Positions 1 to 4,015 of a stretch of DNA of 6,730 nucleotides are shown here, in pieces. Numbering within the stretch: the first letter of the stretch is position 1; each line of letters starts with the position of its first letter. Below the pieces are notes generated by a model, which worked only from the letters and a program-made list of their open reading frames with translations, was not told where the DNA came from and searched no databases. The position numbers were made by a program, and so were the translations under genes. The DNA comes from Dehalococcoidia bacterium (lineage in GTDB: Bacteria > Chloroflexota > Dehalococcoidia > UBA6926): NCBI GenBank assembly GCA_012271225.1, contig JAAXGS010000116.1:1-6730 (forward strand), written 5' to 3'.

Positions 1-1391
1 CCAATGAACGCGGGGGCGTCAACCTGAATCGGCTGCCAGATGGCCAGCGTGAGATCCAGGCTGGGCTCACCGGTCGACGAGTCGACGTAGCCGGCATCGA
101 CGAGAATCTGCCGCGCCCGCTCCTTGTCCTGTTCAGGAGTGGTGGTGCCGATCACGTCACCGAAGCCGGGGATCTGTCCGCAGCGCTCGGCCGGCATGGC
201 CCACGGGGACGTCGGATAGAATCCGCAGCCCGTCGGAAGCACGTACCAGTCATCACGCACCGTGGTGATGTAGTTCTGGTTATCGATGGCCAGCGCGAAG
301 GCCTCGTTCACGGCCGGGTCATTCCACGGCTCCCGGTTCTTGTTCAGGAACATGGCCGGGCTGAAGGATGAGGCGATGACGCGCGGCCAGAACTGGCAGA
401 TCTCCTGAGAGCACTCCTGCAACAGGGTGTCCGCCTGGCTGCCGGTGTAGCCGGAGGCGTTGCCGACATGCAGCCGACCCGCGCGCAGGGCGACGGGGAC
501 GTTGGTCCGTGACAGGAACTGCATCTGGACGCCATCCAGGTACGGAAGCGGCGCATCCCAGTAGTTGTCATTGCGCTCGAAGATGTACGCCTCTGCCGGA
601 GTGTGGTGCACCAGGCGGTACGCGCCGCTGGTCACGCTCGACGGGGCGTCGCGCATCGAGGCCAGATCTCCCGTATCGTTGAACTCCTTCTCGTAGACGT
701 GCGCCGGAAAGATGACGTTGTACGGCTGGCCGATCACCTCGATGATCGCCGGCTTGGCGTATTCGAGGTTGAAGACCACCGTCAGATCATCCGGACACGT
801 AATCGTGTCCACCGCCTTGAAGTGAACCCCGCGCGGGCTGCGCCGCAGGCCGCGGCTCTGCCGGAGGGTGTCATACGACCACTTGATGTCATTGCACGTG
901 ACCGGCGTGTTGTCTGACCACTGCACGCCGTCACGCAGCGTGAACGTGACCGCCAGCCCGTCAGCTGAACTCTCCCACGCGGTCGCAAGGTCCGGCTTGA
1001 ACTCGAAGAACGCGTTGTTGGAGAAGTCCTCTCTTGTGCCCCACGTTCTCGGGCGGATCAGCATGTTGTTGAGCAGGTGCCCAACCGGGAACGCGATCCC
1101 CGCCGCCTCTTCCCACGGAATGTACGGACTCTCAATGGTGTATGAGGTCAAGAGCGTGCCGCCGTACCGCGCGTCCGGATCAAGCGGAATTCCGCTGACG
1201 GAGGTCTCCATCATGGTTTCGCCGCCCGTTGCCGGCGTCGGCGGAGTGCTGTCCGTGATGTCCATGCCGACGGTTGGAATTGCTGCCGGATCCTCGCCGT
1301 TCTCTGCCGGCTCCTCGCCCGGGCCACATGCGGCGGCAACAAGCGCAAGCATGGCCACCAACCCAACAAGGAGCATTGTCCATCTACTCAT
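1..1391 (-). CDS. ABC importer substrate-binding lipoprotein, family 5 (SBP_bac_5), C-terminus beyond window
   Basis: This is a lipid-anchored extracytoplasmic binding protein that would deliver a solute (peptide-, nickel- or opine-like; not predictable here) to an ABC permease. The gene starts at ATG 1391 and is open at base 1, giving 463 codons of an expected 600 or so. Residues 5-22 form a hydrophobic signal ending in a lipobox (ALVAAAC, lipidated Cys22). An acidic, Pro/Thr-rich linker follows (about 23-75). The family 5 fold begins at GGTL (77-80), with PDLATAWE (133-140), the LRDGVQWSD motif (152-160) and YWDAPLPYLDGV (277-288). Cysteines at 166/199, 327/332 and 389/404 match pairs in the upstream paralogue. 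A strong ribosome-binding site six bases before the ATG and a promoter about 40 bases upstream support the start. An ATG at 1383 is in another frame. The gene lies 148 bp downstream of its paralogue. Family assignment is firm; the substrate is unknown. Confidence 0.93.
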   Translation of the reverse strand, partial: MSRWTMLLVGLVAMLALVAAACGPGEEPAENGEDPAAIPTVGMDITDSTPPTPATGGETMMETSVSGIPLDPDARYGGTLLTSYTIESPYIPWEEAAGIAFPVGHLLNNMLIRPRTWGTREDFSNNAFFEFKPDLATAWESSADGLAVTFTLRDGVQWSDNTPVTCNDIKWSYDTLRQSRGLRRSPRGVHFKAVDTITCPDDLTVVFNLEYAKPAIIEVIGQPYNVIFPAHVYEKEFNDTGDLASMRDAPSSVTSGAYRLVHHTPAEAYIFERNDNYWDAPLPYLDGVQMQFLSRTNVPVALRAGRLHVGNASGYTGSQADTLLQECSQEICQFWPRVIASSFSPAMFLNKNREPWNDPAVNEAFALAIDNQNYITTVRDDWYVLPTGCGFYPTSPWAMPAERCGQIPGFGDVIGTTTPEQDKERARQILVDAGYVDSSTGEPSLDLTLAIWQPIQVDAPAFI

Positions 1392-1397
1392 AACATT

Positions 1398-1406
1398 CCC
1401 CTCCCC
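1398..1406 (-). promoter_or_regulatory. Ribosome-binding site of the downstream lipoprotein gene
   Basis: Read on the minus strand, GGGGAGGGG ends six bases before ATG 1391. This is a strong Shine-Dalgarno match at normal spacing. It fixes that ATG as the start rather than the out-of-frame ATG at 1383. Confidence 0.8.
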
Positions 1407-1427
1407 ACTACAAGACATGACTCAACG

Positions 1428-1455
1428 ATTATGACAGTCCAAAGAACGCTGTCAA
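1428..1455 (-). promoter_or_regulatory. Sigma70-type promoter of the downstream lipoprotein gene
   Basis: On the minus strand there is a perfect -35 box TTGACA (1450-1455), a 16-bp spacer and a -10 box CATAAT (1428-1433; five of six bases match TATAAT). Transcription would begin near 1421, leaving a leader of about 30 nt that contains the ribosome-binding site. The complete paralogue upstream has the same design with the same spacer. A perfect inverted repeat touches the -35 box. The boxes are read directly from the sequence; activity is inferred. Confidence 0.75.
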
Positions 1456-1473
1456 CCCTAGATGGTCTAGGGT
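1455..1473. promoter_or_regulatory. Candidate operator: 8-bp inverted repeat abutting the -35 box
   Basis: The 19-bp sequence ACCCTAGATGGTCTAGGGT is a perfect inverted repeat with 8-bp arms around a 3-bp centre. Its inner edge shares one base with the -35 TTGACA of the promoter at 1428-1455. This position, centred about 40-45 bases before the predicted transcription start, suits a dimeric regulator, either a class II-type activator or a repressor. There is no T-run, so a terminator is unlikely. The other lipoprotein promoter has no copy of it. The regulator is unknown. Confidence 0.5.
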
Positions 1474-1492
1474 AAGGCCTGCCCTGCGCGGG

Positions 1493-1521
1493 CACCTGCC
1501 CCGGACACTCCCGGAGAGGTG
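1493..1521 (-). terminator. GC-rich hairpin after the complete lipoprotein gene (terminator-like or 3'-end stabiliser)
   Basis: On the minus strand, CACCT-CTCCGG pairs with CCGGGG-(C)-AGGTG around a six-base loop GAGTGT. This gives 11 pairs with one bulged C. It begins 19 bases after the stop at 1540. One pair (1500 with 1515) is G-U in the minus-strand RNA but C-A in the plus-strand RNA, so the structure favours the transcript of the complete lipoprotein gene. No U-tract follows, so it is not a canonical intrinsic terminator. It may need Rho, or may protect the 3' end. Confidence 0.45.
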
Positions 1522-1539
1522 GATGACAGGCGTCCGCGC

Positions 1540-3378
1540 TCAGTCTGACAGCCACACGTGATCGTAGCGCAGGTGCGGGCCGTACTCCGCCAGGAAATCC
1601 GGGGCCGGCATCAGCCCCCGCACGCTGCTGCCGTACACGGGAACAAGGACGCCGTGCGACACAATGATCTTGGCCTGCTCCTCCAGGGCCAGCTCCAGCG
1701 CGTCCCATGCCAGATTCCGCCTGCTGTCCGGATCCCTGTCCATGCTCATGGCGTCAATCAGGTCATCCACCTCGGCGCTGCTGAATCCGTTGAAGTTGTC
1801 GCGGGCGTCCGTATAGAAATGGCCGTAGAGGAGCAGATCCGGGTCCACTCCAATGGCCCAGTCCGCGTGGACAACGGCGTCAAACTCCCCCTCTGAAAGG
1901 CGTTTTGTGAACTGATCGTCCGCCAGAACATCAGACGCGGCGTTGATCCCGATCTGCTGCAGATCAGAGATCACGGCGGAGACGGTCTTCTCCGTGTCCG
2001 GGCTGAAGAGCAGTGACAGGGACAGCTCGCCCGGGGAATACCCCAGGGCCGCCAGGATTTCCCGGGCCCGCGCCTTGTCCGCGGCCGGGGATGACGTGGT
2101 GGCAAAATCGCCGTAGCCGGGAATGACGGTGCATCGCTCAATCGGCATCGCCCAGACGGACGAGGGATACAGTCCGCACCCCGTGGGGGACACATGCCAG
2201 CCGTTGTGGACGTTCCTCACGTACTTGGTGTTGTCGACGGCCAGGGCAACCGCCTCCTTCAGGCGGCTGTCATTCCACGGCTCACGCGCGTGATTGAGGA
2301 GAAGGTGGTGGGTCTGGCCCAGGGCCAGCGTGCGCGGCCAGAACTGGCAGGCGCCGCACTCCGCGTCCAGCAACTCCGCCTCCTCCCCGGAGTATCCGGA
2401 CGGCCTGCCGACGTGCAGGACGCCGGTCCTCAACGCCGCCGGCATCGCCGACTCCTCCATGGCGACCATTTCAAGCCCGTCAAGATACGGGAACGGCTGA
2501 TCCCAGTAGGCGTCGTTTCTCCGATACGTGATCCTCTCGCCGGGGAGATACTCATCGATGACGAACGGGCCGGTGGTCACGGCGGGAGGCTCATCGCGCA
2601 TGGACGGCGTGTCATTGGCGTAGATGTGCCGGGGGCGGACGATGTTGTGCGGCAGGGCGATGGCATCGAGGAGGGCCGGCTTTGGCTGGGTCAGGCTGAA
2701 GACGACGGTCAGGCTATCCCTGCACGTGACGTCCTCAATCACCGACATGTGCGCGGCGCGCGGACTGCGGATAAGACCCTCGCTCGTGCGGATTGTGTTG
2801 TAGGACCACGCGACATCCTCGCACGTCAGGGGTGTTCCGTCCGACCACGAAACGCCGCGCCGCAGCGAAAAGAGCACGGAGAGGCCGTCCGGCGATGTCT
2901 CCCAGCCGGACGCCAGGTCCGGGTGAATCTCCAGAAAGCCGTTCCACTGAAAGTCGTCTGTGGAGCCCCAGGTGCGCGGCTGCGCCAACATATTGTGGAG
3001 GGGATGCATGGTCACAAAGGACGCGCCCTCAACCTCCTCCCACGTGTTGAACGCATAGTCGGAGTACCAGATTGCGGCGGTCAGCGTTCCGCCCCGTTCC
3101 GCCCGGGCGGGCGTCGGCTTGCCGCTGACGGACGCCCGGTCCGGCGCGCGCGTGGCGGTGGGTGAGACGTTTGAGATGACCGGCGTGGCGGTGGGCGTAA
3201 CCGCGCCGCCGCCTGCGTTATCGCCCGGGCCGTTTGGGGACGGCGTTCCGTCAGCGGATCCGCCGCCGAACAGGGTGCATCCGGCCAGCGTCAGCATCAG
3301 AGCGATGCAGAGGCCAAGAACCAGCCCCGGCCGGCCGGCCCGTGTTTGTCGCATGGGTTGCCTGTGTGCGGTCGTCAT
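1540..3378 (-). CDS. ABC importer substrate-binding lipoprotein, family 5 (SBP_bac_5), complete
   Basis: This 612-residue extracytoplasmic solute-binding lipoprotein belongs to the peptide/nickel/opine type, and its length is normal for the family. Arg-rich residues 6-16 precede a hydrophobic stretch and a classic lipobox, TLAGC (lipidated Cys34). A Pro/Thr/Gly-rich linker (35-95) spaces the domain from the membrane. The fold starts at GGTLTAAIW (96-104), with PDLASGWE (153-160), LRRGVSWSDGTPLTCEDV (172-189), YWDQPFPYLDGL (291-302) and a late WAIGVDPDLLLY segment (507-518). Cysteines 186/219, 341/344 and 401/416 align with pairs in the downstream paralogue, which is strongly similar throughout. 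I chose ATG 3378. A GTG at 3417 in the same frame lies upstream of the promoter's -10 box and would not be on the transcript. ATG 3354 is possible but has no ribosome-binding site, whereas GGCGGA lies six bases before 3378. No transporter subunits are nearby, and the ligand is unknown. Confidence 0.95.
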   Translation of the reverse strand: MTTAHRQPMRQTRAGRPGLVLGLCIALMLTLAGCTLFGGGSADGTPSPNGPGDNAGGGAVTPTATPVISNVSPTATRAPDRASVSGKPTPARAERGGTLTAAIWYSDYAFNTWEEVEGASFVTMHPLHNMLAQPRTWGSTDDFQWNGFLEIHPDLASGWETSPDGLSVLFSLRRGVSWSDGTPLTCEDVAWSYNTIRTSEGLIRSPRAAHMSVIEDVTCRDSLTVVFSLTQPKPALLDAIALPHNIVRPRHIYANDTPSMRDEPPAVTTGPFVIDEYLPGERITYRRNDAYWDQPFPYLDGLEMVAMEESAMPAALRTGVLHVGRPSGYSGEEAELLDAECGACQFWPRTLALGQTHHLLLNHAREPWNDSRLKEAVALAVDNTKYVRNVHNGWHVSPTGCGLYPSSVWAMPIERCTVIPGYGDFATTSSPAADKARAREILAALGYSPGELSLSLLFSPDTEKTVSAVISDLQQIGINAASDVLADDQFTKRLSEGEFDAVVHADWAIGVDPDLLLYGHFYTDARDNFNGFSSAEVDDLIDAMSMDRDPDSRRNLAWDALELALEEQAKIIVSHGVLVPVYGSSVRGLMPAPDFLAEYGPHLRYDHVWLSD

Positions 3379-3384
3379 TCCAAA

Positions 3385-3390
3385 TCCGCC
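3385..3390 (-). promoter_or_regulatory. Weak ribosome-binding site deciding the start at 3378
   Basis: GGCGGA on the minus strand lies six bases before ATG 3378. It is an imperfect Shine-Dalgarno match but the best one downstream of the promoter. The next in-frame ATG (3354) is preceded by GGCAACCC, with no purine-rich motif at the right distance. Confidence 0.45.
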
Positions 3391-3405
3391 CGTAGCGGTT
3401 ATTTG

Positions 3406-3433
3406 ATTATGCAGCACACATGCCCCCCGTCAA
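3406..3433 (-). promoter_or_regulatory. Sigma70-type promoter of the complete lipoprotein gene
   Basis: On the minus strand, TTGACG (3428-3433) and CATAAT (3406-3411) are separated by 16 bp. Transcription would start near 3399, giving a leader of about 20 nt before ATG 3378. The spacer and -10 box match those of the downstream paralogue exactly in length and sequence. The -35 box sits in a short inverted repeat, CCCGT-CAAC-ACGGG on the plus strand (3426-3439), which could be a regulator site but is short enough to be chance. The 130 bases further right, up to the divergent gene, show no other clear signal. Confidence 0.7.
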
Positions 3434-3565
3434 CACGGGAACGCGGCGCGTCCGTGCCGAGGCTGCCATTCGGCGCGCGCCCATCGCCCCACTGCGCTAC
3501 TCTGGTTCAGAGCAACGCGGACGGCAACGGGGACGTGGAATCACATCACATCGGACATTTTGGCA

Positions 3566-3988
3566 ATGATGACACCGGAGGAACGACACGGAGAGCGGCG
3601 CGGCGCGCGCCTTGACGCGCTGCCAAACGCATCGGCCAGCATAATGACGCCGCACGAGCGGTACGCGGAGGCATCCGCCGCTCTCCGCCGGGCGGAGGAG
3701 CGCGTGCGAAGTCTGACGGAGCAGCTTTCTGCCCTTGCGCAGGCGTTGGACAGCGCCCCGCTCACGCTGATGCCGGCGCATGAATCGGCGCGGGACGCGC
3801 TGCCGCTCCACGTGACCACACACCCCTTCCGGCAGGAGATCGACCTGACGTCATGGCCGGACGCGGACGCTATTATTGGGGCGCTGGCAGACCTGCACGC
3901 CGCGCGTTCCCGCGCGTTGGCGATGCGGGCATGGATGCTGCCGGAGGATCAGTCCCGCGCGGAGGAAATCCCGCACGGGCTGACGTGA
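3566..3988 (+). CDS. Hypothetical protein with a coiled coil, directly upstream of polA
   Basis: I do not recognise a family. From ATG 3566 it encodes 140 residues, soluble, with no signal peptide or membrane segment. The N-terminal 26 residues are Arg-rich and probably disordered. An amphipathic Ala/Arg/Glu/Leu stretch at about 31-60 (RAEERVRSLTEQLSALAQAL) looks like a coiled coil. A second helical segment around SWPDADAIIGALADLHAARSR (about 96-116) precedes an acidic tail. The start is uncertain. TTG 3560 and ATG 3569 are alternatives, and ATG 3644 begins just before the coiled coil, where codon use becomes more like polA. None has a good ribosome-binding site. CCG, GCG and CTG codons dominate, as in polA, which supports real coding. 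The stop lies 27 bp before polA in the same frame, suggesting one transcript. A coiled-coil adaptor or small DNA-metabolism partner is speculation. Confidence 0.6.
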   Translation: MMTPEERHGERRGARLDALPNASASIMTPHERYAEASAALRRAEERVRSLTEQLSALAQALDSAPLTLMPAHESARDALPLHVTTHPFRQEIDLTSWPDADAIIGALADLHAARSRALAMRAWMLPEDQSRAEEIPHGLT

Positions 3989-4005
3989 GCATGCGCAGAA
4001 CGCAA

Positions 4006-4011
4006 TGAGGA
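4006..4011 (+). promoter_or_regulatory. Ribosome-binding site of polA
   Basis: TGAGGA ends four bases before ATG 4016, a reasonable but slightly close Shine-Dalgarno match. No other start codon exists in frame between the preceding gene's stop (3986-3988) and 4016, so the start is well determined. Confidence 0.6.
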
Positions 4012-4015
4012 CGCA

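Noticed and set aside
1481..1495. TGCCC-TGCGC-GGGCA stem near the hairpin at 1493-1521
   Set aside because: It has only five pairs and no T-run, and it overlaps the better hairpin, so it is not a terminator.
2194..3165. Long plus-strand open frame of 323 residues antisense to the lipoprotein gene
   Set aside because: It is fully inside the well-supported SBP gene, is Arg/Gly/Val-rich without recognisable motifs, and is typical of antisense frames in GC-rich DNA. The same applies to the plus-strand frames at 868-1434 and 1558-1896.
3500..3512. Short dyad CTCTG-GTT-CAGAG in the divergent intergenic region
   Set aside because: Five-base arms are expected by chance and no promoter boxes are placed around it, so an operator for the small gene is not supported.
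3471..3611. Identical 11-mer CGGCGCGCGCC at 3471-3481 and 3601-3611, containing a 10-bp palindrome
   Set aside because: Alternating GC words are common in this GC-rich sequence, and the flanks do not match, so a repeat or binding-site pair is not supported.
3612..3645. TTGACG and CATAAT on the plus strand, apparently a promoter inside the small gene
   Set aside because: The spacer is 22 bp, too long for a sigma70 promoter, and the -10 box overlaps an in-frame ATG. Probably chance.
3497..3823. Minus-strand open frames over the small gene (3497-3823 and 3541-3819)
   Set aside because: They are Arg/Ser/Cys-rich, have no motif or ribosome-binding site, and give residue composition expected of shadow frames. 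The plus-strand frame has better codon use and ends close to polA.
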